Source of the DNA: Bryobacterales bacterium
GTDB taxonomy: Bacteria > Acidobacteriota > Terriglobia > Bryobacterales > UBA6623
Assembly: GCA_028819575.1 (NCBI GenBank)
Contig: JAPPLB010000102.1
Coordinates: 1-32,643 of the forward strand
Reading direction: 5' to 3'
Length of the DNA: 32,643 nucleotides
The first letter of the stretch is position 1; every line of letters starts with the position of its first letter. A model generated the notes under the pieces. The model was not told the DNA's origin, did no database searches, and saw only the letters and a list, made by a program, of their open reading frames with translations. The translations under genes and the position numbers were made by a program. Shown here piece by piece: positions 8,104-15,669 of the stretch.

Positions 8104-9492
8104 TTGGGCCAACTCGATCTCAGCCTCGAACCTCGGCGGCGGATCTATTCCGTCGCAGAATTGACCGCCGGCATTCGTGATCTGCTCGAAGCTGAGTTCG
8201 GCGACGTCTGGGTCGCCGGCGAGATCTCGAATGCACGCGCTGCCCACAGCGGACATCACTACTTCACTCTCAAGGACGGCGCGGCGCAGCTCAGGGCGGT
8301 CTGCTTTCGGCAGCACGCACTGTATCTCAAGATCAAACCTCAGAACGGTTTGGAAGTCATCGCCCGGGGACGCATCGGCGTCTACGAGGCACGTGGTGAG
8401 TACCAGCTTTATGTCGAGCACCTCGAACTGCGAGGCTATGGAGCTCTGCAACTGGCCTTCGAGCAACTCAAGAAGAAGCTCGCGGACGAGGGGTTGTTTG
8501 ACGACGATCGAAAGCGACCGCTACCGAGCCTGCCCCGCCGCATCGGCATCGTCACGTCTCCTTCGGGTGCTGCTATCGCCGACATGCTGCGCATTCTGGA
8601 GCGTCGCTTTGACGGGCTCCATATACAGCTTTATCCAGTGCTAGTGCAGGGCGAGGGAGCTGCGGAGCAGATCGCCAACGGAGTGCGCTACTTTAACCGC
8701 ACCCGATGCGCTGATGTAGTGATTGTCGGACGCGGCGGCGGATCGCTCGAGGATCTCTGGGCGTTCAACGAAGAGGTAGTTGCGCGCGCCATCGCGGATA
8801 GTGAGATCCCGGTTGTCTCGGCCGTCGGCCACCAGACGGACTTCACGATCGCGGACTTCGCCGCTGATGTTCGTGCACCGACTCCCTCGGCGGCCGCCGA
8901 GTTGGTGGTTCGCCGGAAGCAGGAGTTTCTCGAAGTGGTCATCGCCCTGAAGGCACGTCTGGCTCAGGCGGCGCGCTACAAACTGGCCACTGCGGGCCGT
9001 GATGTCCTCGACCGCGGGATGGAGCGGGCTACGGCCTTGGTGCGGCGAGAGCTTGCCTCGTCCTCGCAGAAAATGGATGAGCTGACGTTCGCGCTACGCG
9101 ATTCCATTCTGCGCCGTGTGCGAGACGCGGAGCGGGTGTGGGAACGTCGCCGGGGCAGGCTCAAACAACTCGATCTCAGGGTGCGGCTGGCGCGCGGCCA
9201 AGCGCGCCTGGATGGCGCCTCTGGGCGGCTTTCGGCATTGGCCGTCTGGCGGCTCGAGCGCGCCGATACACGCTTGCAGTTGCTGCGGAAAGAGCTGGCT
9301 CACCTCAGTCCGGTCGCGATTCTCGGACGTGGATACGCGATCGTTCAAGCGGAAGACGGCTCGATCGTCCGGGTCGCGGAGCAGACGGACGAAGGGTCGC
9401 GGTTAGGTGTGCGGCTTCATCGTGGCCGTCTCGGCGTACGTGTTGAGTTGGTCGAACCCGAAGACCGAAATTCCCGGCCTGCAGATCCCTAG
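8104..9492 (+). CDS. xseA: Exodeoxyribonuclease VII large subunit
   Basis: XseA is the catalytic subunit of exonuclease VII, which degrades single-stranded DNA from both ends. The 462 residues fit the family (about 400-460). The N-terminal OB-fold starts with RRIYSVAELTAGIRDLLEAEFGDVWVAGEISN. The catalytic core carries VGRGGGSLEDLWAFNEE at about residues 207-223 and AVGHQTDFTIADFAADVRAPTPSAAAE from about residue 240. A long charged helical region follows, with the family's late HLSPVAILGRGYAIV block. The chosen start is TTG, because no ATG fits the conserved N-terminus and no strong ribosome-binding site is visible. The small subunit xseB, often adjacent, is not found here and must be elsewhere. 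Confidence 0.95.
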   Translation: MGQLDLSLEPRRRIYSVAELTAGIRDLLEAEFGDVWVAGEISNARAAHSGHHYFTLKDGAAQLRAVCFRQHALYLKIKPQNGLEVIARGRIGVYEARGEYQLYVEHLELRGYGALQLAFEQLKKKLADEGLFDDDRKRPLPSLPRRIGIVTSPSGAAIADMLRILERRFDGLHIQLYPVLVQGEGAAEQIANGVRYFNRTRCADVVIVGRGGGSLEDLWAFNEEVVARAIADSEIPVVSAVGHQTDFTIADFAADVRAPTPSAAAELVVRRKQEFLEVVIALKARLAQAARYKLATAGRDVLDRGMERATALVRRELASSSQKMDELTFALRDSILRRVRDAERVWERRRGRLKQLDLRVRLARGQARLDGASGRLSALAVWRLERADTRLQLLRKELAHLSPVAILGRGYAIVQAEDGSIVRVAEQTDEGSRLGVRLHRGRLGVRVELVEPEDRNSRPADP

Positions 9493-9543
9493 GAACCGCT
9501 TGAGGGATGGGGGTGTGCCCGAGGGCCACGCTCAGTGAAACGG

Positions 9544-9549
9544 TATAAT
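9544..9549 (+). promoter_or_regulatory. Candidate -10 box upstream of the TlpA-like gene
   Basis: A perfect TATAAT lies 27 bases before the ATG at 9576, in the short gap after xseA. No good TTGACA-like box is visible 16-18 bases upstream, so this is a possible rather than proven promoter. Confidence 0.4.
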
Positions 9550-9575
9550 CGAGTTGAGCTCGCGGGGGATTACTC

Positions 9576-10142
9576 ATGTTTTCAAGCACCAGGATGCCGT
9601 TGCTGATCGCGCTGGCGGCGCTGCCGGGCTTTTTATCTTGTGTCCAGGACGCCACGATGGGTGACAGCGTTATACAGGCGGCCTCCGAGATCGAAGAGCG
9701 GAAACCGGCGCCCGACTTCACCTTGAAGGATGAGGCTGGTCGAGACGTGACGCTCTCCGACTACCGGGGTAAAGTTGTGCTGCTCAATTTTTGGGCGACT
9801 TGGTGCGGGCCCTGCAAGATTGAGATGCCTTGGTTTGTTGCGTTCCAGCGCAAGTACAAGGACCAGGGATTTACAGTGATCGCCGTGTCTCTCGATGAAG
9901 AGGGCTGGGACGTAGTGCGACCCTTTGTGGAAGAGTACGGGTTGAACTTCCCGGTCGTTGTGGGCACTGACGAGATGGCCGACGAGTTTGGCGGCGTTGC
10001 AGCTTTGCCGACGACCTTCATCATCGACAATGAGGGTTGGATTACGAGTACGCATATGGGTCTTGTCGGACGGGGCGAGTACGAGGAGGAAATAGAGGCT
10101 CTGCTCTGCGCTCAGTCTGGAGTGTTCTGCGAGGACTCATAG
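9576..10142 (+). CDS. TlpA/ResA-like thioredoxin-fold lipoprotein
   Basis: This 188-residue protein is an extracytoplasmic thiol-disulfide oxidoreductase of the AhpC/TSA-TlpA type. A lipoprotein signal peptide is followed by a lipobox-like LPGFLSC with Cys22, predicting attachment to a membrane. The thioredoxin-like domain begins at APDFTLKDEAGRDVTLSDYRGKVVLLNFWATWCGPC, with the redox pair Cys77-Cys80. It continues with the TlpA-type VIAVSLDEEGWDVVRPFVEEY segment and the cis-proline region ALPTTFIIDNEG. Two extra cysteines near the C-terminus (LLCAQSGVFCEDS) are unusual. The next gene, a DsbD-alpha-like domain, begins 20 bases downstream, so a joint role in periplasmic thiol reduction or cytochrome c maturation is likely. 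Confidence 0.9.
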   Translation: MFSSTRMPLLIALAALPGFLSCVQDATMGDSVIQAASEIEERKPAPDFTLKDEAGRDVTLSDYRGKVVLLNFWATWCGPCKIEMPWFVAFQRKYKDQGFTVIAVSLDEEGWDVVRPFVEEYGLNFPVVVGTDEMADEFGGVAALPTTFIIDNEGWITSTHMGLVGRGEYEEEIEALLCAQSGVFCEDS

Positions 10143-10162
10143 GAGCGAATACGAGGGAGAAT

Positions 10163-10651
10163 TTGAGGCTCTTCTCAAGCCTGATTGCAGCCCTGCTGCT
10201 GCCGGGGCTGGCCAGCGGAGTGTTGTCGGCCCAGAGCTTTTCGCGGGGCTTACGAGTCGCCACGATCGTCCCAGGACCGGCAGTGAAGCTGCAACCCGGG
10301 GAGAGCGCCGCAGTGCCGGTCACTGTCCAGATTCGGCCCGCGTATCACATCAACTCGAACGCTCCCGCAGATGAATACCTGATCCCCACGAAGCTGACCT
10401 GGGAACCCTCACTGCTGGTTTGCAAGAAGACGGACTACCCCGAAGCCGAGATCGTCAACTACTCATTCTCGAAGAAGCCGCTTGCGGTGTACTCGAACAA
10501 AATCGTGGTCGTGAGCCACTTCGCGGTGCCCGAAAACGTGCCGGCGACACTGACCGAGCTGAAGGGGGAATTCCGTTACCAGGCCTGCAACAGTCGAGCC
10601 TGCCTGCCGCCGAAGACTATTGAAGTCATCGTTCCAGTTGCACCCCTTTAG
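10163..10651 (+). CDS. Stand-alone DsbD N-terminal (alpha) domain-like secreted protein
   Basis: The protein has a signal peptide (LRLFSSLIAALLLPGLASGVLSAQS) and one immunoglobulin-like domain resembling the periplasmic alpha domain of thiol:disulfide interchange protein DsbD. Matching blocks are the IRPAYHINSNAPADEYLIPTKL segment and the cysteine-bearing FRYQACNSRACLPPKTIEV end, where DsbD has its redox pair. The transmembrane beta domain and thioredoxin-like gamma domain are absent, as the gene stops after about 162 residues. The start is uncertain. The frame is open back to 10037 within the tlpA-like gene, and TTG 10163 is chosen because it gives a clean signal peptide and has AGGGAG just upstream. 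It likely exchanges electrons with the neighbouring TlpA-like protein. Confidence 0.75.
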   Translation: MRLFSSLIAALLLPGLASGVLSAQSFSRGLRVATIVPGPAVKLQPGESAAVPVTVQIRPAYHINSNAPADEYLIPTKLTWEPSLLVCKKTDYPEAEIVNYSFSKKPLAVYSNKIVVVSHFAVPENVPATLTELKGEFRYQACNSRACLPPKTIEVIVPVAPL

Positions 10652-10671
10652 CTGCGGGTTGGGGACAGGCG

Positions 10672-11040
10672 CTACGCCCAGTACCCCGTCATCAAGCCGA
10701 ACAAGAGCGCCATCAGTCCTCCCACGATGGGGAACGCCAGGAGCGTCAGAACCAGTCGCCCAAACCATCCTCGGCCTCCCGAGTGAAACGCCGTAGCGGC
10801 CTGCACGACCAGAGTCAACGAAAAGACGACGTAGCCTCGAGTTCCGCCGTCCAGACACCAGGGACAATGAGGTCCCGTGGTGTGGTTGATGTTGCACTGC
10901 GCCGCGGCTCCGTTCCACCACGCCTGACAGCCACATTGATAGAAAAGATCGCAGGCGTTGATGAACAGAAGAGAAGTGACGGTGGCTCCGGAGAGAAAGA
11001 CCCCGGAACGAACAGCGACTTTGGCGGCGACGGAATCCAC
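10672..11040 (-). CDS. Small Cys-rich membrane protein of unknown function
   Basis: This 122-residue protein starts at GTG 11040, 30 bases after the MocA-type gene and in the same direction. It has a hydrophobic N-terminal segment (about residues 13-29), a cysteine-rich loop, and two further hydrophobic segments (about 70-83 and 95-118). The loop carries Cys30, Cys36, Cys38, Cys49, Cys59 and Cys62 together with His53 and His58, ending in the motif PHCPWC. This pattern suggests metal binding or a disulfide/redox function on one face of the membrane. Comparable small proteins with a CxC...CPWC loop are, to my recollection, uncharacterised. It converges with the DsbD-alpha-like gene, which also concerns thiols; a functional link is conjecture. 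Confidence 0.65.
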   Translation of the reverse strand: MDSVAAKVAVRSGVFLSGATVTSLLFINACDLFYQCGCQAWWNGAAAQCNINHTTGPHCPWCLDGGTRGYVVFSLTLVVQAATAFHSGGRGWFGRLVLTLLAFPIVGGLMALLFGLMTGYWA

Positions 11041-11070
11041 GAGATGGATCGGCCGTGTGGTGGGGCCGAT

Positions 11071-12390
11071 TTAGACTTTCTCTGGCACGACAAATGGCTC
11101 GCGATAGTCACGTGACAGCAGCTTGTTGGCGGCATCGCTGTTCGTGAATTTCTCGATATGAGGATCAAACTCCAGACGCTGCTGCGTGCGATATGAGATG
11201 TTCGCCATATGACAGAGGGCGGCGGATAAGTGACCCTCGACGATATCCGCATGCAGATCGGTGTACTTGCGTGACTTCACGGCTTTCAAGAAGTTGTCAA
11301 AGTGGGGAAAGTAGGCCCAACGCCGCGGTTCGACGTAGAACATTGACGGTCCCAGTGCCCGGTTTTCACCCAAGTACGTTCGGAAGCCGTTGAGGTCGAG
11401 CGTCATGTAACCCTTGCTGCCGAGGAAAATATTCCCGATCGTGTTCGCACCATGCTGCATGCCGGCTTCGCCGCCGGTGATCAGGCCGCGTACCTCGAAG
11501 ATCAATTGGGAATCCCCATAGTCGAAAATTGCCTGCTGGGTATTGGGTGTCTCCTGGTCGTCGTCGCTGATGAAGTGTCCACCGGATGAGAACGCGACGG
11601 GCGGAAGCTCGTTCTTCCCAAGACCCCATCGAGCAATATCCATTTCGTGGACACCTTGGTTGCCGATGTCGCCGTTTCCAAAGGCCCAATGCCAATGCCA
11701 GTTGTAGTGGAAGCGGTTCTCTCGGAAGACAACCTTTTCGGCTGGTCCTGTCCACAGGTCGTAATCTACCCCCGGCGGAACATCTCCGGGCTGCATGCTG
11801 CCGATCGTCTTGCGTCGCTTGAAGCACAGGCCCTTGGCCTGATAGATCTCGCCGATGACACCGTCACGCAGCAACTCGATTGCCTTGACCTTGTGCTCGA
11901 TGCTGCGGCTCTGAGTGCCGACTTGCACCATCCGCGTGTATTTGCGTGCGGCTTCGATCATCTTCCGGCCTTCGAAGATGTTGTGGCTGGCCGGTTTTTC
12001 GACATAGACATCCTTGCCTGCCTGACAGGCCCAGATCGTCATCAGCGCGTGCCAGTGGTTCGGCGTGGCGATCGAAACGGCGTCGATCGACTTGTCTTCA
12101 AGCATCTTGCGGATATCCGCGTATTCAGCCGGTTTGCGGCCCTGCTCCTTGCGGGTCGCCACCGCCGCTCGCTCCAGGACAGCCTGATCGATGTCCACCA
12201 CCGCAGCAACCTCGGCTTCGGAATGATTCACGAAGGCAGCGATATGCGACTTGCCGCGGCCCCGGAGCCCGACTACTCCCACAGCGATGCGCTCGTTGGC
12301 GCCCTTCACCTGGGAATAGGAAGCCGCACTCAGCAGGGCTGCGGCGCTGCCCGAAGACCTGATAAAACCGCGACGATCCATGGAATTCAT
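11071..12390 (-). CDS. Gfo/Idh/MocA-family oxidoreductase with Tat signal
   Basis: This 439-residue NAD(P)-dependent dehydrogenase-like protein is of the family that oxidises or epimerises sugars and inositols. The N-terminus MDRRGFIRSSGSAAALLSAAS is a twin-arginine signal, so it is probably exported folded with its cofactor. The Rossmann fold follows with VGVVGLRGRGKSHIAAF (glycine-rich loop) and the catalytic-region motif EKPASHN, then the C-terminal substrate domain with HYNWHWHWAFGNGDIGNQGVHEMD. Start 12390 has GGAGG seven bases upstream. Exported MocA-type proteins are abundant in Acidobacteriota and Planctomycetes and are usually tied to carbohydrate breakdown; the substrate here is unknown. 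Confidence 0.9.
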   Translation of the reverse strand: MNSMDRRGFIRSSGSAAALLSAASYSQVKGANERIAVGVVGLRGRGKSHIAAFVNHSEAEVAAVVDIDQAVLERAAVATRKEQGRKPAEYADIRKMLEDKSIDAVSIATPNHWHALMTIWACQAGKDVYVEKPASHNIFEGRKMIEAARKYTRMVQVGTQSRSIEHKVKAIELLRDGVIGEIYQAKGLCFKRRKTIGSMQPGDVPPGVDYDLWTGPAEKVVFRENRFHYNWHWHWAFGNGDIGNQGVHEMDIARWGLGKNELPPVAFSSGGHFISDDDQETPNTQQAIFDYGDSQLIFEVRGLITGGEAGMQHGANTIGNIFLGSKGYMTLDLNGFRTYLGENRALGPSMFYVEPRRWAYFPHFDNFLKAVKSRKYTDLHADIVEGHLSAALCHMANISYRTQQRLEFDPHIEKFTNSDAANKLLSRDYREPFVVPEKV

Positions 12391-12468
12391 TGCAATGCCT
12401 CCGGCCTGAACGGCTGGCTGCCCCTCAGCGCAGCCTTAGGGGGGTGCCTCCAAAGCTTAGCATGGACT

Positions 12469-12652
12469 CTAACCTGCATCTCTCACCACCCGACGGCCGA
12501 AGCACACGATACGACCGCCATGACTTCGTTGCGCTTGCTTGCCGTGCTCGACGTACTGTCGAGTACGCCTGCGCGCGCCAAGCGGCTCGCGCCTCGTCCT
12601 GACGGCCCTCTCACGCACTTCGCCTCGCCGCGTCGTGAGAAAAGCAGGCGAA
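12469..12652 (-). repeat. 185-bp inverted-repeat element, copy B (full length, minus orientation)
   Basis: This is a complete copy in reverse orientation relative to copies D and E. It starts with CTAACCTGCATCTCTCACCAC and ends with GTCGTGAGAAAAGCAGGCGAA, which are the terminal inverted repeats with a few mismatches. Read on the minus strand it keeps the internal GCTT-loop stem and the CGTACT-CGAC-AGTACG stem. In copies D and E that second stem is identical but its loop differs. It lies between the start of the MocA-type gene and the remains of a HIT hydrolase gene. Confidence 0.92.
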
Positions 12653-12675
12653 GGTCTTCTTGAGGAACTGTTGAG

Positions 12676-13028
12676 CTACTCTGCGAATTCCTCCCGGAGC
12701 CGTTCCCATGTTTTCGAAAGAGTTTCCGGCAGAACCCTCGTCTCCCCGATGACTGTGACACTTCCAGCCGAACGGGAAGGGCCGTCAACTCTCCCAGCAC
12801 CTCCAACGGACATTCTTCGACCGTCGCGCAGTGCCTGTTCGGAACAGCCATGGCATGTCCGTTCGCTCAGGGATGACGATTCAGGAATACGGAGTTCTCG
12901 AGAGCACGATGAACGACATAGTTGTCGGCGTCATTTTCTGACTGAAGGATGGGGCAGAAGACACACCCATTTTCCTTGGTCTCCTGCTTGAGGCAGTCGT
13001 GTCGCCAGGGGCTCCAGAGACGATCCAT
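12676..13028 (-). pseudogene. HIT-family hydrolase (Ap4A phosphorylase/FHIT-like), disrupted
   Basis: The start MDRLWSPWRHDCLKQETKENG and CVFCPILQSENDADNYVVHR match the N-terminus of bacterial HIT-domain Ap4A phosphorylase-like proteins. After LNRHP an in-frame TGA (12867-12869) stands where the family has an aromatic residue. The same frame then continues with ANGHAMAVPNRHCATVEECPLEVLGELTAL. At about 12750-12770 the similarity jumps by an internal deletion and frame change to VTVIGETRVLPETLSKTWERLREEFAE and a TAG at 12676-12678, which is the usual C-terminal tail. The lost piece held the HxHxH catalytic triad. Two independent lesions show a dead gene. Element copy B begins 23 bases beyond its end. 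It lies 37 bases downstream of the HU/IHF gene and was probably cotranscribed with it. Confidence 0.85.
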
Positions 13029-13065
13029 CAGGCAGCCGCCACCTGTTCGGCCTGCGGTCGTGTGT

Positions 13066-13413
13066 TCAGAGAAGAGGGTCGAGGGGTGACGTGTGCGAGG
13101 AGAGGTCTCTAGTGATCGGTTCCGAAGCGGGCACGGCACCACCGTTCACAACGTCGCGTAATTCCTTGCTGGGTTTGAAGAAAGGGATGGTTTTGGGTGG
13201 CACCTCGACTCTCTCGCCGGATTTTGGATTCCGACCGATGCGTCCTTGGCGCTCCCGTGTTCGAAAACTTCCGAAACCACGAATCTCGACCTTCTCTCCT
13301 TGCCGGAGAGACTTCACGACGCTGTCGAGAATCGTTTCGACGATGACCTCGGATTCCTTTCGCGTCACCTCGACGACACGAGAAACTTCCTCGATCAAGT
13401 CCGCTTTGGTCAT
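13066..13413 (-). CDS. HU/IHF-family DNA-binding protein
   Basis: This 115-residue histone-like protein bends DNA as a dimer. The N-terminal helices (MTKADLIEEVSRVVEVTRKESEVIVETILDSVV) are followed by the family signature region GEKVEIRGFGSFRTRERQGR, the DNA-binding arm GRNPKSGERVEVPPKTIPFFKPS, and the end helix KELRDVVN. The tail of about 22 residues beyond that, rich in Ser, Thr and Pro, is longer than usual. ATG 13413 has GGAGAG nine bases upstream. It follows rpsA by 191 bases on the same strand, the same order as rpsA-ihfB in Proteobacteria. The arrangement supports an IHF-beta-like assignment, but HU cannot be excluded. A TATACT at 13459-13454 could be its own -10 box. Confidence 0.93.
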   Translation of the reverse strand: MTKADLIEEVSRVVEVTRKESEVIVETILDSVVKSLRQGEKVEIRGFGSFRTRERQGRIGRNPKSGERVEVPPKTIPFFKPSKELRDVVNGGAVPASEPITRDLSSHTSPLDPLL

Positions 13414-13604
13414 TTCTGAAAACTCTCCGCTGTTCGGCGTGAATCCACCGCCGAGTATACGGAATGCATCCTACCATGACTGACTTGGCAAGATGGGTTC
13501 AGGCAGGAGCTATACCGCCGTATGGCATCGGTTCTCTCCATCTTTCACCTGACCAGACTGCGCAGCAAATCGATCGGTCGCTATCGTTGGGTTCTCCCTA
13601 GCCG

Positions 13605-15386
13605 TCAGAATTCGATCTTCGCCGCGGTTTCTGACGGCTCGGAGATTGCAGACGCGCCTTCGACGTGTCTGCGGCTAAGTCCGATGCGGCGTTCGAACTC
13701 GTCGATCTTGATGATGCGAAACGAGTAGCTCTCGCCGACTTCGAGTCCTTTTTTCTTGCGGCCTGAGCCCTTGACGAACTCCAGGTTGTGGCAAAGCCCT
13801 TCGACGCCTGCCGCAAGCTCAACGAAGCAGCCGAATTTCGCCTTGCGAGTCACTCGCCCGACCACCGTATCACCCAGCCCATAGGAACTGAAGAACGTTT
13901 CCCATACGTTGGGCTGAAGTTGCTTGAGACCAAGCGAAAGGCGGCGGTTCTCTCGATCGATGTGCAAGACCACTGCGGGTACGGACTCGCCCTTCTTGAG
14001 GACTTCCTGAGGGCTCTTGATTTTGCGGTCCCAGGAAAGGTCGGAGGCATGGATGAGACCATCAACTCCTTCTTCGATCTCGACGAAGGCGCCGTACGGG
14101 GCCAAGTTGCGAACCCGCCCCTCGACGACCGTGCCCACGGGGAGTCTCTCTTCCAGCGCTGACCAGGGATCGGGCTTAAGACGCTTCACACTGATGGAAA
14201 TTCGGCGATCGGCGTGCTTCACGTCGAGGACGATGACTTCGATCGGATCGCCGATTTTGAAGAGCTTGGAGGGGTGCCGGCAACGCCTCGACCAAGTGAG
14301 CTCCGAAACATGGACCAAGCCCTCGACACCTCTCTCCAATTCAACAAAAACACCGTAGTCGCTCAAGCCGGCTATTTTCCCGGTCACCTTCCCGCCTGTT
14401 CTGTAGCGCTCTCCGACGCCGTCCCACGGGTCGGGCTCCATGTGTTTCAAGCTGAGCGAGACTTTCTCCTTCTCGGCGTCGAAATGGAGAACCTTCGCTT
14501 GGATCTCCTGTCCCTTATGCAGGATCTCGGATGGTCCTTTAAACCGGCCGTAGGAGATGTCGGTGACATGAATCAGCCCGTCAATGCCGCCTAGATCAAC
14601 GAAAGCGCCGTAGTCGGTCACGTTTTTTACGGTTCCTGTTACGACGGCCCCTGCAGTCAGTTGCTGAAGGGTCTCTTGCTTGAGGCGCTGACGTTCCTCT
14701 TCGAGAATGCTGCGCCGCGACACAACGACGTTGCCCCTGCGCTTGTTGGTCTTGACAACCCGCACCGGAATCGACCGGCCGACGAGAGCGTCCAGATCCC
14801 GAACCGGTCTTAGGTCGATTTGCGAGCTCGGCAGAAAGGCCGAGATACCGAGATCCACCGCCAGGCCGCCCTTGACCCGCCCGGTGACTTGCCCGTGGAT
14901 CGGCTCCCGGGTTGTCTCCGCTTCTTCGATGATGGACCAGATGCGTGCTTGCAGCGCGCGTCGGTAGGAGAGCGCTGCATATTCACCACCCTCGGCCAGG
15001 GTTTGGACAAAAACCTCGATTTCGTCACCCTCTTTCACGATGACGTCTCCCGCCGCATCCCGGAAGTCGTCGATGGGCGCCAAGCCTTCCGTCTTTCCCC
15101 CGATGTCGACGATCACACCGGCTGGACCGATACTCACCACGAGACCCTTGCAGATCTCACCCGGACGCACGTACGGCAGGTCGTCGTGTCCTTCACTCAA
15201 CTCACTGAGTTCAGAGGGATGGGGCGGATTGTCTTCGGACTCGCCAGCCGAATTCGGTTCGGTCGGCATGCCCGGCATGCCCGGCTTGACGGATTCGGCT
15301 GGCCCTTGGAGCGCGGCCGCGGCAACAGGTAACGCCTTGGTTGGCAACTCACCGCCACGGTCGAAAACATCCGGTTCGCTTGCCAT
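13605..15386 (-). CDS. rpsA: 30S ribosomal protein S1
   Basis: S1 brings mRNA to the 30S subunit and unfolds structured leaders. The 593 residues contain six S1/OB repeats, recognisable by their first strands: GEICKGLVVSIGPAGVIVDIG, then HGQVTGRVKGGLAVDLG, GAVVTGTVKNVTDYGAFVDLG, GGKVTGKIAGLSDYGVFVELE, GTVVEGRVRNLAPYGAFVEIE and GDTVVGRVTRKAKFGCFVELA. Repeats 3-5 are the most canonical RNA-binding ones. The N-terminus carries an extra stretch of about 70 residues rich in Pro, Glu and Ser before the first repeat. ATG 15386 has an AAGG about six bases upstream. A consensus-like promoter and two strong hairpins lie upstream, and the HU/IHF gene follows. Confidence 0.95.
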   Translation of the reverse strand: MASEPDVFDRGGELPTKALPVAAAALQGPAESVKPGMPGMPTEPNSAGESEDNPPHPSELSELSEGHDDLPYVRPGEICKGLVVSIGPAGVIVDIGGKTEGLAPIDDFRDAAGDVIVKEGDEIEVFVQTLAEGGEYAALSYRRALQARIWSIIEEAETTREPIHGQVTGRVKGGLAVDLGISAFLPSSQIDLRPVRDLDALVGRSIPVRVVKTNKRRGNVVVSRRSILEEERQRLKQETLQQLTAGAVVTGTVKNVTDYGAFVDLGGIDGLIHVTDISYGRFKGPSEILHKGQEIQAKVLHFDAEKEKVSLSLKHMEPDPWDGVGERYRTGGKVTGKIAGLSDYGVFVELERGVEGLVHVSELTWSRRCRHPSKLFKIGDPIEVIVLDVKHADRRISISVKRLKPDPWSALEERLPVGTVVEGRVRNLAPYGAFVEIEEGVDGLIHASDLSWDRKIKSPQEVLKKGESVPAVVLHIDRENRRLSLGLKQLQPNVWETFFSSYGLGDTVVGRVTRKAKFGCFVELAAGVEGLCHNLEFVKGSGRKKKGLEVGESYSFRIIKIDEFERRIGLSRRHVEGASAISEPSETAAKIEF

Positions 15387-15414
15387 CTACCCTTCTGTGT
15401 GGCCCTGTTGGCGA

Positions 15415-15444
15415 TTGGCGGCTGCGAAGGCCGAGCGCCGCCAA
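15415..15444 (-). promoter_or_regulatory. rpsA: rpsA leader hairpin 2
   Basis: A perfect 8-bp inverted repeat, TTGGCGGC (15415-15422) with GCCGCCAA (15437-15444), encloses a 14-base loop and ends about 29 bases before the rpsA start codon. It would form in the rpsA mRNA near the ribosome-binding region. A role in S1 autoregulation is inferred from E. coli, where S1 represses its own structured leader. Confidence 0.55.
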
Positions 15445-15543
15445 GACACGGTTCCACTCGGGCGGTGTTGCGGCCACCCCGGTGCTTGTTAAGAACTGTC
15501 TCTGAAAACCGAGATTGACTATCGGTCTTATACAGAACTCATA

Positions 15544-15573
15544 CTAGCGTGAAGTCCCCCGAAAACACGCTAG
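15544..15573 (-). promoter_or_regulatory. rpsA: rpsA leader hairpin 1 / palindrome
   Basis: CTAGCGTG (15544-15551) and CACGCTAG (15566-15573) form a perfect 8-bp inverted repeat with a 14-base loop. It starts roughly 20 bases downstream of the predicted transcription start. In the transcript the loop is U-rich then G-rich (UUUUCGGGGGACUU). It could be a leader RNA element or a DNA operator. Confidence 0.55.
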
Positions 15574-15600
15574 ATACAAACTACTAACCTCTGTCGGATC

Positions 15601-15629
15601 ACTATAGCCAACACCCGGATTGATGTCAA
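15601..15629 (-). promoter_or_regulatory. rpsA: Sigma-70-type promoter of rpsA
   Basis: On the minus strand TTGACA (15629-15624) and TATAGT (15606-15601) are separated by exactly 17 bases, a near-consensus housekeeping promoter. It points to rpsA and predicts transcription from about 15594, giving a leader of about 208 nucleotides. Confidence 0.8.
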
Positions 15630-15669
15630 CGAACCGTGTGCGGTGCCTTACAAAGATGGTTTCCGCACG

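Noticed and set aside
11647..12663. A 338-codon plus-strand open frame opposite the MocA-type gene
   Set aside because: It is the antisense shadow of a clearly recognised gene and ends inside the repeat; the translated sequence has no recognisable domain.
12867..12869. In-frame TGA in the HIT gene as selenocysteine or a recoded codon
   Set aside because: Other genes here (for example the receptor and lpxB) use TGA as stop. The position is normally aromatic, and the gene has a second lesion, so a nonsense mutation is simpler.
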